This document shows, piece after piece, positions 54,591 to 64,000 of a stretch of DNA of 64,000 nt (position 1 is the first letter of the stretch; the number at the start of each line of letters is the position of its first letter). The notes under the pieces were generated by a model. The model saw only the letters and a program-made list of their open reading frames with translations, had not been told where the DNA came from and searched no databases. Source of the stretch: Nocardia sp. NBC_01329 (GTDB lineage: Bacteria > Actinomycetota > Actinomycetes > Mycobacteriales > Mycobacteriaceae); NCBI RefSeq assembly GCF_035956715.1, contig NZ_CP108381.1, forward strand, positions 1,860,001-1,924,000, written 5' to 3'. The position numbers and the translations under genes were made by a program.

Positions 54591-57500
54591 ATGACCGTGC
54601 CGCGACCGCAATCCGATCCCGGGTCGGGGTCGATAGCCGCACGGAACGCATCGGCGACACAGCTCGTACCGTTGTCCATCGGACAACGGGGCTTGTGGTT
54701 GGCGCAGCAACTGAGCCCGGACGTACCGATATGCGAGGCACAGTACATCGAGATCCGCGGGGATCTGGATGTGGATCTGTTGCGCAGGTCGTTGATTCGC
54801 GCGGCCCTGGAGTTCCAGTCGGGGTTCCTCCGCCTGACAGACGTCGACGGTGAGCCGTTTCAGCTGTTCGATCCGTCGCTGGAGTCGACGGGGCCGGTGC
54901 TCGATATGCGGTCCGGACCGGATCCGATGGCGGCGGCCCTGCAGTGGATGCGCCGAGAATGCACAACACCGTTGGATATGGTCCGGCACCGGTTGATCGC
55001 TTCGGGGCTGCTGCAGGTGGGCGACCGACATCACCTGATGTACAGCAGAATTCATCATGTCGCGCTGGACGGTTACGCGGCGATGACAATGGCAAATCGC
55101 GTCGCGGCCCTGTATTCGGCGGCCGTGCAGGGCCGGATACCGGAGCCGAGCCGGGCGGCGGACCTGCGGACACTCTACGAGGCCGACCACACCTATCGGG
55201 GCTCGAAGCGGTTCGTCGACGACAAAGCATATTGGGTCGACAGGCTCGCCGAAATCGGCGACGAGGCGACCGGCCTGGCCGACCGATCGGCGCCACCGTG
55301 CGCGGCGAGTGTGGAGGCGATCGCCGAGCTTTCGACGGCGACGGTGGATCGGATCGCTTGTTCCGCACAGGCGTCGGACGCGAGCACGGCCGCGGTGGTG
55401 ATCGCGGCATTCGGAAGCTATCTGGCCCGGATGACCGGCCGGGCAGAAGTTCTCGTCGATATTCCCGTATCGGGTCGCACGACAGCGGTGCTGCGCCGGT
55501 CCGGCGGGGTGTTCGTCAATGTCGTGCCGCTGCCGATCGAGATCGGTCCCGGAGCCACCGTACGGACGCTGATTCGGCGGGTGCAGTCCGATCTCGTGGG
55601 CGCGTTGCGACACCAGCGCTGCGGGCTCACCGATATTCGCACCGCCATGGGAGACACTGGGCAACGGCGGTTCGCGGGGCCGATGGTAAACGTCATGCTC
55701 TTTCCTCAGCAGATCCGATTCGGCTCGCTGACCGGGGAATTCCACATCCTCAGCTCGGGCCCGGTCGAGGATCTGCTCATAGACCTCTACCAGACCGGCG
55801 ACCCGCCGCGCACGATCCTGCATCTACTGGCCAATCCGGATCTCTACACCGGCTCGGAACTGTCCGCGCACAAAACCGAATTCGTGGATTTCCTGGAGGA
55901 TTTCGCCGCCGCGGCGCCGAGTGCCGACGTCGGACGGGTCGACCCGGAAAGTGTGCGCAGCGCCGCCCGGAACCGCAGGCGCCGTGCCGATCTCGCGTTC
56001 TGGGAGGCGACACTCGCGGATCTTCCGGTCGAACCGATTCTGCCGGTGGACCGGCCGCGGGCCATGTCGGCGTCTCATCGCGCCGCCACGCTCGCCGCCA
56101 CCGTGGACGCCGATACGGCCGGATCGCTGCGAGAAACAGCGCGCCGGCACGGTTCGCCGCTCTTCTCGGTGGTGCACGCGTCGGTAGCGGTTCTGCTGGC
56201 TCGACTGACCGGCAGCAGGGACATCCCGATCTGCACACCGAGCGCCGATCGTGCCGCGGGCATCCCGGACGGCAGAGCCGGCGTGTTCGTCGACACCCTG
56301 GTCCTGCGCACGGGTATCGATTTCGATGAGCGGTTCACCGACCTGCTCACCCGTATCGGGCAGATCGAGCAGCAGGCATTCGAGCGCACCGGAGTTGCTT
56401 TCGAACAGTTGGCCGACCAGTTCGCGCCGCAGCGCTCGCCGCCCCGCTCTGTCCTGTCTCAGGTCATGCTGGCGTTCGGGAACCTCGAACAGGTTCGCCC
56501 CGCGCCGACCGGTCTGGACGTGCCGGATGCCGGTCCGTCCAGCGAAGTGTCCTGCTTCGAGCTGCGACTCGAATTATCGGACAGCGCCGACGGTGGGATG
56601 ACAGCGGCATTCACCTACGGCACCGACCTGTTCGACGCCGGGACCATCGACGCTTTCGCCCACCGGTGGACTCGCATCCTCGGATCTGTGGCCGCCGACC
56701 CCACGCTCCTGATCACGGCGATCGAAACCGGCGACCCGGCCGAGGGATTCGATCTGCTCGCTCCTTCCGGCCCATCGGCCGCGACGCCCGCCACTCTCGC
56801 TGACCTGTTGGCGGCGGCCGCGGCCCGTGATCCCGAGGCCACGGCGATGGTGTTCGATGGTGATCGCACCCGTTACCGAGAACTGGACGAGCGCTCCAAC
56901 CGGCTGGCCCGTTCTCTCATCCGGCGCGGTATCGGCCCCGAAGACGTTGTCGCGGTGGGTATACCACGTTCACCCGACGCGGTACTCGCCATCTGGGCCG
57001 TCGCCAAGTCGGGCGCCGCGTTCCTGCCGGTCGACCCGGCCTACCCTGCTCGGCGCATCACCCACATCACCACCGACTCGAACGCAGCCCTGGGCCTCAC
57101 CACAGCCGCCACACGGGCGCAGCTGCCCGGAACGGTCGATTGGCTGACACTCGACGATCTCCGCGAGGCCGACAGCCGCGCCGTCGCCGATATCGACCGG
57201 GTGCGGCCGTCACGCGTCGACGATATCGGCTATGTCATCTATACCTCCGGTTCGACGGGAGTGCCGAAGGGAGTGGTGATCTCGCAACGGGGGCTGGCGA
57301 ATCTCGTGGCCGACCAATCGGTGCGATTCGGTATCGGACCGGGTGCGCGGGTACTGCATGCCGCGTCTCCGAGTTTCGACGCGGCGGTGCTCGAGTACCT
57401 CTGGGCGTTCGCGACGGGTGCGCAGCTGGTGATCGCCCCGCCCTCCGTCTACGGCGGAGCCGAGCTGGCAGAGATCCTGTTGCGGGAGAGGGTAACTCAC

Positions 57501-60500
57501 GCTGCCTTGACTCCCACAGCGCTGGCGACGGTCGATCCGGCCGGGCTGTCGGATCTCGCCACCGTTGTGGTGGGGGGTGAGAAGCCTTCACCCGCACTGA
57601 TATCGCGATGGGCGACCGGCCGGAGATTCTGCAACACCTACGGTCCCGCCGAAGCCACGATCCAGACCAACGCCAGTGCCCCGGCGGTGCCGGATGCGGC
57701 CGTGACGATCGGCGGCCCCATCCGAGGGGTCGGAGAGGTCGTCCTCGACCCGCTGCTGCGGCCGGTGCCGCTCGGTGTCGTGGGCGAGTTGTACGTGACG
57801 GGGCCGGGTTTGGCTCGCGGCTACCGTAACCGGACAGGCTCGACGGCGACTCGGTTCGTCGCCGACCCGTTCGCGGGGCCCGGCCGACGGATGTATCGGA
57901 CCGGTGACCTGGTGCGCTGGCGGCGGCTGCCGGAGGGCGGACCGGCCCTCGACTTCGTGGGGCGGGCGGACTCTCAAGTGAAGGTGCGTGGTTTCCGGAT
58001 CGAGCTCGGCGAGGTCGAATCGGCGCTACTGGACTGTGCGGAGGTGGCGGCTGCGGCGGCCGCCGTGCATCGGGGTGCGGCCACCGGTGACCGGTTGATC
58101 GGGTACGTGGTACCCCGGCCCGGCGCAGAGCCGGACACCTCGGCGATCCTGGACTGCCTCGGGCAGCGGTTGGCCCCGCATATGCTGCCCGCGGCTGTGC
58201 TGGTGCTCGACGCGCTCCCGATGACGGTGAACGGCAAACTGGATCGTGCCGCTCTGCCCGGACCGGATTTCACCCCGCGCACCGGATCCCGGCCGCCCGC
58301 CACCGAAATCGAGGCGATGCTGGCGAAGCTGTTCGCGGAGGTGCTCGGGCTCGACGAGGTGGGTGCACACGATTCGTTCTTCGCTCTGGGCGGAGACAGC
58401 ATCATGGCGATCCATCTGGTCAATCAGGCCAGAGTGGCGGGCGTGGTGCTGTCCGTACGCGATATGTTCGACCGCGGAACAGTCGCGGGGCTGGCCGAGA
58501 TCGCCGTCCGCGACAGCGCCACGATCCCCTGTCCGGCGGAGCTTCCCGGCGGGGGAGTGGGGGACATACCGCTGACCCCGATCATGTGCTGGATGTTCGA
58601 GCGCGGCGGATTCCACCGTTTCGGCCAGTGGGTGATGCTCACCCTGCCGGCCGGTATCGACAGCACCGGAATCGATGCCACGGTGGGAGCTGTACGCGAT
58701 CAGCACGATATGCTGCGCGCCCGGCTGGATCCGGAGCCCGCGCATCCGTCCGGCTGGGCGCTGCGCGTGCAGCCGCCCGGGGGAGGGACTGCCGGACCGA
58801 TCCGGCGTGTTCCGGTGGATACCGCACCGGGCAGCGACGCTTTCGACGCGATCGCCGCCGCCGAGGCGACCGCTGCGGCCGAACGCCTCGACCCCACTGC
58901 GGGAGTTGTACTGCAACTGGTCTGGCTGGATCACTCGGAGCAGCCGGGGCGGTTGCTGATCGTCGCACATCATCTGGTGGTCGACGGCGTATCGTGGCGG
59001 ATCCTCGTCCCCGATCTCGCCATGGCGTGGGCGCAGGTGCGCGCCGGTCGGCGGCCGCGGCTGACTTCCGCCGGTACGTCGATGCGCCGCTGGGCATACG
59101 CACTACAGGCGGCAGCCGCGCGATCCGACGAACTGGACTGGTGGCGGTCCACGCTCGCGACCGCCGATCCACCCCTCGGCGCCCGCCGGATCGACCCGGC
59201 CGCGGATCTCCAGAAAACCGTTGCGACAGTCGAAGTATCGTTGCCCGCCGCTGTGACCCGCGCCGTGCTCACCACTGTGCCCGCTGCGTTCCACGGCAAT
59301 GTGGACGACACCTTGATCGCCGGGCTCGCCATGGCGCTGACTCGATGGTGGCGCCGGCGCGGCGCCTCGGTATCCGCGGCTCTGCTGACCCTCGAAAGCC
59401 ACGGCCGTCGCGATACGGTACTTCCCGGCGCCGACCTCGCCCGCACCGTCGGCTGGTTCACCACCACCTACCCGGTGCGAATCGACTTGTCCGGCAGGGA
59501 TGTCGACGACGCGTTCGCCGCTGGTCCCGCAGCCGGAGCCGTTGTGAAATCGGTCAAGGAACAGCTCCGGCAGGTCCCCGATCACGGGATCGGCTTCGGG
59601 CTGTTGCGGTATCTGGACGCGGACACCGCACGCGATCTGCGGGAGTTGCCCGGCCCGCAGGTGAGCTTCGACTACCTGGGTAGATTCGATACCGCTCCTG
59701 CTTCGTCGGGCGACGAGGCATGGATGCCCGTCGCGGGCGGTGGCGTCCAGGACTCCGAGGCAGTCGCGGCAGCAGCGCTGAGCATCGACGCGTTCGTCAC
59801 GGACACACCGGACGGTCCGGCTCTCGCCGCCTCGTGGGACTACGCGTCCGGCCTGCTCACTGCTGCCGAGGTGACCGATCTCGCGCATCTGTGGTGTGAC
59901 GCGGTGACCGCCCTGGCGACTCACGCGTCCCGGCCCGGTGCGGGCGGATCGACCCCCTCCGACCTGGATCTCGTCGATCTCGACCAAGCTTCGATCGATC
60001 GGCTGGAGGGCCGGTTCCCGGCGCTGGAGGACATCTGGTCGCTCACGCCGTTGCAGTCGGGATTGCTGTTCCACGCCCAGCTCGCCGACGGCCCCGATGC
60101 CTACACCGTGCAACTCTGTATGGAACTCGGCGGACCCGTCGAACCGGAAAGGCTGCTGCGCGCCGCGCAGGCGCTCGTCGGCCGGTACCCGAATCTGCGG
60201 ACCGCGTTCGTGCGCGACGGCGCGGGGGAGGCCGTTCAGGTGGTGCACCGCTACGTCGATGTGCCGTTCACCCACATCGACCTGACCGGACATGATGACG
60301 TCGTGTCCGCGCTCGACGAGCTCGTGGACGCCGACCGGCAGGCCCGCTTCGATATGACCGTGTCGCCGCTACTCCGGATGACCTTGATCAGTACTGCCCA
60401 CCGGCAACATCGGTTGTTGCTGAGCATGCATCACATCCTGATCGACGGCTGGTCCACCCCGCTGCTGATCCGGGAACTGCTGACCCTCTACGCCGCCGAC

Positions 60501-63500
60501 AGCGATCCGGCAGTGCCGGTTTCGGGCCGGCCCTACCGTGACTACCTGTCGTGGCTGCACTCCCAGGACGAGGACGCGGCGGAGAGCGCGTGGACCCGGG
60601 CCTTCGACGGCGTCACCGAACCGACTCTCCTGGCTCCTGCGGACCGCGGGCGCCCGTACACCACCGGCGCCGAAGTGCGAAGGCGGCTGAGCGAAGCCCG
60701 CACCGCGGCGCTCGTCACGGCGGCCCACGAACAGGCGGTCACCCTCAATACCCTCGTCCAAGCAGCCTGGGGGATCGTCCTCGCCAACGCAACGGGTCGC
60801 GAGGATGTGACGTTCGGTGCCACCGTCTCCGGGCGGCCGGCACAGCTCTCCGGAATCGAATCGATGATCGGGCTTTTCATCAATACGGTGCCGGTTCGGG
60901 TCCGGCTGGATCATCGCGAAACCCTCGCCCGGCTGGTACAGCGAATCCAGAGCGAACAAGCCGCACTGCTCGATCACCACCATCTCGGGCTCGCCCGGAT
61001 ACAGCAGGTTGCCGGTACCGGGGCGATGTTCGACACGGTGACGGCATTCGAGTCGTATCCGGTCGACGGGGGCGCTCTGTCCGATCTCACCGATATCGCC
61101 GGGATGCGGATCCTCGGTGTACACGGCCACGACGCCGCGCACTACCCGCTCGGACTGATCGTCCACCACGACTTCCGATTGCATCTGAACTTCAAATATC
61201 TGCCCGAACTGTTCACACGGCACCAGATCGATGGCCTCGCCGATCGGGTGGTGCAGGTGCTCGAAACCCTCGCAGAACATATCTGCCTCCCGCTGTCCCG
61301 GCTCGATCTGCTCTCGCCGGCCGAACGAGCCACGCTGGTACCCGTCAGCGGTCGCCCCGGCGCGGTGCCGAGGGTGCTGCCGGAATTGTTGACAGCGACG
61401 ATGCGCCCCGATGCGGAAGCGTTGGTAGGTAACGGGATTCGGATGTCCTACCGTGAACTCGACGAGACGTCGAATCGGTGGGCGCGGGTCCTGATCGATG
61501 CGGGCACAGGGCCGGAGTCGCTGGTCGCCGTGGCGCTGCCGCGATCCGTCGAGACTGTGATCGCGGTGTGGGCGGTTGCCAAGGCAGGCGGCGCGTTCGT
61601 TCAGATCGACCCCGCTCATCCAGCTGTCCGTAATATGACCGTACTGACCGACTCCGGTGCCGCTGTGGGACTGACGTTCGAGACGTATCGTGGCCGGTTG
61701 CCGGATACGGTCGACTGGTTCGCCCTCGACAACCCGTCGTTCGCCGTGACGGTATCTCCGGCCGCGATCACCGACGCCGAGCGGACAGCCCCGCTACGCC
61801 CGGAGCACCCGGCCTATCTGATCTACACCTCGGGCTCCACCGGGAAACCCAAAGGTGTGACGATCACCCATGCCGGGACAGCGAACCTTGCCTCCTTGGC
61901 GCTGGAACGTTTCGGCGCCACCCCCACCTCGCGGATACTGGCGGCGGCCGCACCGACCTTCGACGTCTCGATTTTCGAATGGCTCAGTGCCGCCGTCGCC
62001 GGAGCTACGCTGATTCTCGCCCCTGCCTCGGTGGGCGCGGTGACCGGGCTCGCCCGGTTGGTTCACGCGGAACACATCACCCATGCCGCCACCACTCCCT
62101 CGGTGCTGGCCGCGGCCGACCCCGACGGACTCGAGACCGTGTTCCTCGGCGGCGAGTCGCTTTCAGCGGAGCTGGCGGCCCGATGGGCTCCTGGCCGTAC
62201 CGTGATCAACTGCTACGGCACCACCGAAACCACTGTCATCAGCTGCGTCGGCGGTCCGTTGGCCACTGTCGACGGTGGCCCGATTCCCATGGGTGGCCCC
62301 GCCCGCGGGTTCTCCGCCGTCGTGCTCGATCGCTTGCTGCGTCCGGTTCCGGCCGGCGTGATCGGTGAGCTGTACTTGTCCGGGCCGGGGCTCGCGCGCG
62401 GATATCATCGACGTCCGGCGACGACGGCAATCCGATTCGTCGCCGCTCCCCACGGACCGCCCGGGACACGGATGTATCGCACCGGTGACCTGGTCTCCTG
62501 GACCGCGGACCGGGCCCTGCAATTCAGCGGCCGCGGCGACGGGCAACTCGAAGTCCAGGGCAACCGTGTCGAACCCGGCGAGGTCGAAGCCGCGTTGTGC
62601 GATCACCCCGACGTCAGCCAGGCCGCGGCCACCGTGCACACCGGCCCCGACGGTACGGACCGACTGGTCGGCTATATCGTTCCCGCCCCGCTCACCACAC
62701 CCGATACCGCCGCGATGCCCGCCTTCCTCGCGACCCGGTTGCCCACCCAGATGATCCCCACCACCGTTCTCGTCCTGGACCGGATTCCGCTCACCGCTGC
62801 CGGCAAAATCGACTACCGTGCACTACCCCCACCGGACCGGCCGTCTCCCCGCTTCCGGCCGCCGTCCACACCGCTGGAAACCGCTGTGTGCGAAGCCTTC
62901 ACCGCGGTCCTCCACATGGACCGGGCCGGTCTCGACGATGCCTTTTTCGCCGCAGGGGGCAACTCCCTGACCGCCGTCCGGCTGGTGGCACGGCTGGAGG
63001 AGTCGACGGGAGTGAATGTGCCGATTCAGTGGGTCTTCACCGACCCCACACCGCAATCGCTGGCCCAGCGCATCGAGACGCGGCGCCGTGGCGTCGAGGA
63101 GCGGGAACCCGACGACGCGCTCGCGGTTCTGCTCCCGCTGCGCGCCGCAGGTACCGAGCCGGCACTGTTCTGCGTCCATCCGACCATCGGAACCGCCTGG
63201 GGTTTCAGCGGTCTCGTGCAGCATCTCGGGCCGGAACGTCCCGTCCACGGGCTGCAATTCCCGGCGCTGACCGAGCCGGCCGGCCGGTTCGCGACGCTGG
63301 GTCGAGTCGCCGCCCGATATGTCGCGGAGATCCGGACCGCTCAGCCCCACGGCCCCTATCACTTGCTCGGCTACTCGCTGGGCGGCACCATCGCGCACGA
63401 GATCGCCGTGCAACTTCGCCGCGAGGGCGACATCGTCGCCACCCTCGCCATGATGGACACCCGCCTCGTCGATGCTCGCAGTGTCCGCGTTCCCGCCCTC

Positions 63501-63881
63501 GCGGACATACTCGCCGAGTTCGGCGTCGCCTCTTCCCGTATCCCCGCAGACCTCACCGTGGAGGCCGCCACCGACCTGCTGCACGCGCAGGGTGGGCTCC
63601 TCACCGCCCTGAGCCCCGGCCATCTGGAGATCCTGTATGACGGCTGCACCCAGCTCATCGAGCTCACCCGAGATCACCTCCCCGCAGTTTTCGACGGTGA
63701 TCTGCTCTACTTCCGTGCCGCCCTCGACCATGCGGACGCCGGTTCCTCTCCGGCCTTCGCATGGAAGGAATACGTCACCGGCACCATCACCGAACACAGC
63801 ATTTCCGCCCGGCACGAACAGATGACCGACCCCGAGGTGCTCCGCGCGATCGCCCTCGTATTGAACGGGTATCTCCGCTGA
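54591..63881 (+). CDS. Dimodular nonribosomal peptide synthetase (C, extra C-lobe, A, T, E, C, A, T, TE)
   Basis: 3096 residues from ATG at 54591 with GGAGG upstream. Order: C1 (about 20-440, HHVALDG at 155-161); an extra C-terminal lobe of a C domain without HHxxxDG (about 466-712); A1 (736-1214, YTSGSTGVPKG near 884); T1 (S1270 in LGGDSI); E (1326-1784, HHLVVDG from 1460); C2 (1814-2247, HHILIDG from 1947); A2 (2267-2744, YTSGSTGKPKG near 2412); T2 (S2792 in GGNSL); TE (about 2845-3096, GYSLGG with S2929). The epimerase should give residue 1 D-configuration, and the TE releases the product. The N-terminal C1 suggests either N-acylation of residue 1 or acceptance of a chain from another protein. 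Neither A-domain pocket matches a code I recall. Confidence 0.92.
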   Translation: MTVPRPQSDPGSGSIAARNASATQLVPLSIGQRGLWLAQQLSPDVPICEAQYIEIRGDLDVDLLRRSLIRAALEFQSGFLRLTDVDGEPFQLFDPSLESTGPVLDMRSGPDPMAAALQWMRRECTTPLDMVRHRLIASGLLQVGDRHHLMYSRIHHVALDGYAAMTMANRVAALYSAAVQGRIPEPSRAADLRTLYEADHTYRGSKRFVDDKAYWVDRLAEIGDEATGLADRSAPPCAASVEAIAELSTATVDRIACSAQASDASTAAVVIAAFGSYLARMTGRAEVLVDIPVSGRTTAVLRRSGGVFVNVVPLPIEIGPGATVRTLIRRVQSDLVGALRHQRCGLTDIRTAMGDTGQRRFAGPMVNVMLFPQQIRFGSLTGEFHILSSGPVEDLLIDLYQTGDPPRTILHLLANPDLYTGSELSAHKTEFVDFLEDFAAAAPSADVGRVDPESVRSAARNRRRRADLAFWEATLADLPVEPILPVDRPRAMSASHRAATLAATVDADTAGSLRETARRHGSPLFSVVHASVAVLLARLTGSRDIPICTPSADRAAGIPDGRAGVFVDTLVLRTGIDFDERFTDLLTRIGQIEQQAFERTGVAFEQLADQFAPQRSPPRSVLSQVMLAFGNLEQVRPAPTGLDVPDAGPSSEVSCFELRLELSDSADGGMTAAFTYGTDLFDAGTIDAFAHRWTRILGSVAADPTLLITAIETGDPAEGFDLLAPSGPSAATPATLADLLAAAAARDPEATAMVFDGDRTRYRELDERSNRLARSLIRRGIGPEDVVAVGIPRSPDAVLAIWAVAKSGAAFLPVDPAYPARRITHITTDSNAALGLTTAATRAQLPGTVDWLTLDDLREADSRAVADIDRVRPSRVDDIGYVIYTSGSTGVPKGVVISQRGLANLVADQSVRFGIGPGARVLHAASPSFDAAVLEYLWAFATGAQLVIAPPSVYGGAELAEILLRERVTHAALTPTALATVDPAGLSDLATVVVGGEKPSPALISRWATGRRFCNTYGPAEATIQTNASAPAVPDAAVTIGGPIRGVGEVVLDPLLRPVPLGVVGELYVTGPGLARGYRNRTGSTATRFVADPFAGPGRRMYRTGDLVRWRRLPEGGPALDFVGRADSQVKVRGFRIELGEVESALLDCAEVAAAAAAVHRGAATGDRLIGYVVPRPGAEPDTSAILDCLGQRLAPHMLPAAVLVLDALPMTVNGKLDRAALPGPDFTPRTGSRPPATEIEAMLAKLFAEVLGLDEVGAHDSFFALGGDSIMAIHLVNQARVAGVVLSVRDMFDRGTVAGLAEIAVRDSATIPCPAELPGGGVGDIPLTPIMCWMFERGGFHRFGQWVMLTLPAGIDSTGIDATVGAVRDQHDMLRARLDPEPAHPSGWALRVQPPGGGTAGPIRRVPVDTAPGSDAFDAIAAAEATAAAERLDPTAGVVLQLVWLDHSEQPGRLLIVAHHLVVDGVSWRILVPDLAMAWAQVRAGRRPRLTSAGTSMRRWAYALQAAAARSDELDWWRSTLATADPPLGARRIDPAADLQKTVATVEVSLPAAVTRAVLTTVPAAFHGNVDDTLIAGLAMALTRWWRRRGASVSAALLTLESHGRRDTVLPGADLARTVGWFTTTYPVRIDLSGRDVDDAFAAGPAAGAVVKSVKEQLRQVPDHGIGFGLLRYLDADTARDLRELPGPQVSFDYLGRFDTAPASSGDEAWMPVAGGGVQDSEAVAAAALSIDAFVTDTPDGPALAASWDYASGLLTAAEVTDLAHLWCDAVTALATHASRPGAGGSTPSDLDLVDLDQASIDRLEGRFPALEDIWSLTPLQSGLLFHAQLADGPDAYTVQLCMELGGPVEPERLLRAAQALVGRYPNLRTAFVRDGAGEAVQVVHRYVDVPFTHIDLTGHDDVVSALDELVDADRQARFDMTVSPLLRMTLISTAHRQHRLLLSMHHILIDGWSTPLLIRELLTLYAADSDPAVPVSGRPYRDYLSWLHSQDEDAAESAWTRAFDGVTEPTLLAPADRGRPYTTGAEVRRRLSEARTAALVTAAHEQAVTLNTLVQAAWGIVLANATGREDVTFGATVSGRPAQLSGIESMIGLFINTVPVRVRLDHRETLARLVQRIQSEQAALLDHHHLGLARIQQVAGTGAMFDTVTAFESYPVDGGALSDLTDIAGMRILGVHGHDAAHYPLGLIVHHDFRLHLNFKYLPELFTRHQIDGLADRVVQVLETLAEHICLPLSRLDLLSPAERATLVPVSGRPGAVPRVLPELLTATMRPDAEALVGNGIRMSYRELDETSNRWARVLIDAGTGPESLVAVALPRSVETVIAVWAVAKAGGAFVQIDPAHPAVRNMTVLTDSGAAVGLTFETYRGRLPDTVDWFALDNPSFAVTVSPAAITDAERTAPLRPEHPAYLIYTSGSTGKPKGVTITHAGTANLASLALERFGATPTSRILAAAAPTFDVSIFEWLSAAVAGATLILAPASVGAVTGLARLVHAEHITHAATTPSVLAAADPDGLETVFLGGESLSAELAARWAPGRTVINCYGTTETTVISCVGGPLATVDGGPIPMGGPARGFSAVVLDRLLRPVPAGVIGELYLSGPGLARGYHRRPATTAIRFVAAPHGPPGTRMYRTGDLVSWTADRALQFSGRGDGQLEVQGNRVEPGEVEAALCDHPDVSQAAATVHTGPDGTDRLVGYIVPAPLTTPDTAAMPAFLATRLPTQMIPTTVLVLDRIPLTAAGKIDYRALPPPDRPSPRFRPPSTPLETAVCEAFTAVLHMDRAGLDDAFFAAGGNSLTAVRLVARLEESTGVNVPIQWVFTDPTPQSLAQRIETRRRGVEEREPDDALAVLLPLRAAGTEPALFCVHPTIGTAWGFSGLVQHLGPERPVHGLQFPALTEPAGRFATLGRVAARYVAEIRTAQPHGPYHLLGYSLGGTIAHEIAVQLRREGDIVATLAMMDTRLVDARSVRVPALADILAEFGVASSRIPADLTVEAATDLLHAQGGLLTALSPGHLEILYDGCTQLIELTRDHLPAVFDGDLLYFRAALDHADAGSSPAFAWKEYVTGTITEHSISARHEQMTDPEVLRAIALVLNGYLR

Positions 63882-63930
63882 GTCTCCACTTCCCGCAGCG
63901 GAGCACCACCTCAGCAAGGACAGGCTGCTC

Positions 63931-64000
63931 ATGGAAACGAACCGCATGCTCGGAAGACGTTCCGGCGTAGTTCCGGTCAACCTTTTCGCTGCCGAATCGG
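63931..64000 (+). CDS. Start of a further gene, truncated by window end
   Basis: ATG at 63931 after AAGGACAGG opens a frame reading METNRMLGRRSGVVPVNLFA to the last base. It lies 49 bases past the NRPS stop in the same direction, so it is probably a cluster member. Too little is visible to name it. Confidence 0.45.
   Translation, partial: METNRMLGRRSGVVPVNLFAAES

Noticed and set aside
52908-55823. Long minus-strand frame (971 codons)
   Set aside because: It is antisense to alkB, the rubredoxins and the NRPS start, has no domain, and its composition is that of a shadow frame of high-GC genes.

Overview
The window is high-GC actinobacterial DNA, most likely from Nocardia or a close mycolic-acid-containing relative (Rhodococcus is possible). 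The reasons are GTG/TTG starts, ATGA/GTGA gene overlaps, an AlkB-rubredoxin-rubredoxin alkane hydroxylase cluster, a DesA-type acyl-ACP desaturase, an MMPL exporter, several LIP-family secreted lipases, a Hip1/TAP-like serine protease, an actinobacterial FadE/CaiB/thiolase operon and an NRPS. The genus is an inference; no rRNA or tRNA is present.

Left part (1-4.8 kb): the 3' end of a large LuxR-type ATPase regulator, a frameshifted remnant of a CadI/ArsI-type glyoxalase-fold gene, a leaderless IPT/TIG plus ice-binding-like (DUF3494) protein, then about 1.6 kb of decayed DNA. That decayed stretch holds a broken MerR gene and four direct repeats spaced by two helical turns.

Centre-left (4.8-19.6 kb): the main metabolic feature. 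Two paralogous GntR/FCD regulators sit beside a one-direction run of 12 recognisable catabolic genes plus two very small ORFs (6.8-19.6 kb). Almost every junction overlaps or is only a few bases long. The genes encode two CaiB/BaiF CoA-transferases, an acyl-CoA ligase, two acyl-CoA dehydrogenases (one lacking the catalytic acid), a crotonase, an SDR, three 3-hydroxyacyl-CoA dehydrogenases, a MenB/BadI-like ring hydrolase and a thiolase. I infer CoA-dependent breakdown of an alicyclic or terpenoid/steroid-derived carboxylic acid, with hydrolytic C-C ring opening followed by beta-oxidation. Repeated motifs upstream could be the FCD operators.

Middle (19.7-31.8 kb): three paralogous secreted LIP-family lipases, a probable IS5-type transposase tail, a secreted TAP/Hip1-like hydrolase, a NarL-type two-component system, a decayed oxidoreductase, a two-TM membrane protein and a family-A DNA polymerase-like protein.

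31.8-49.4 kb: housekeeping and stress genes. These are a PoxB-like pyruvate oxidase, a methyltransferase, an HdeD-like protein, a TetR/DUF4345 divergent pair with clear operators, a DUF3558-like lipoprotein, HrpB helicase, an SRPBCC protein, a DD-carboxypeptidase, an unknown 379-residue protein, an NAD-dependent DNA ligase, and an MMPL exporter divergent from its probable TetR regulator.

49.5-64 kb: an acyl-ACP desaturase, a 43-residue basic protein, a truncated divergent gene pair, the alkane hydroxylase cluster with a divergent TetR, and a dimodular NRPS. The NRPS reads C, extra C-lobe, A, T, E, C, A, T, TE. The start of one further gene runs off the right edge.
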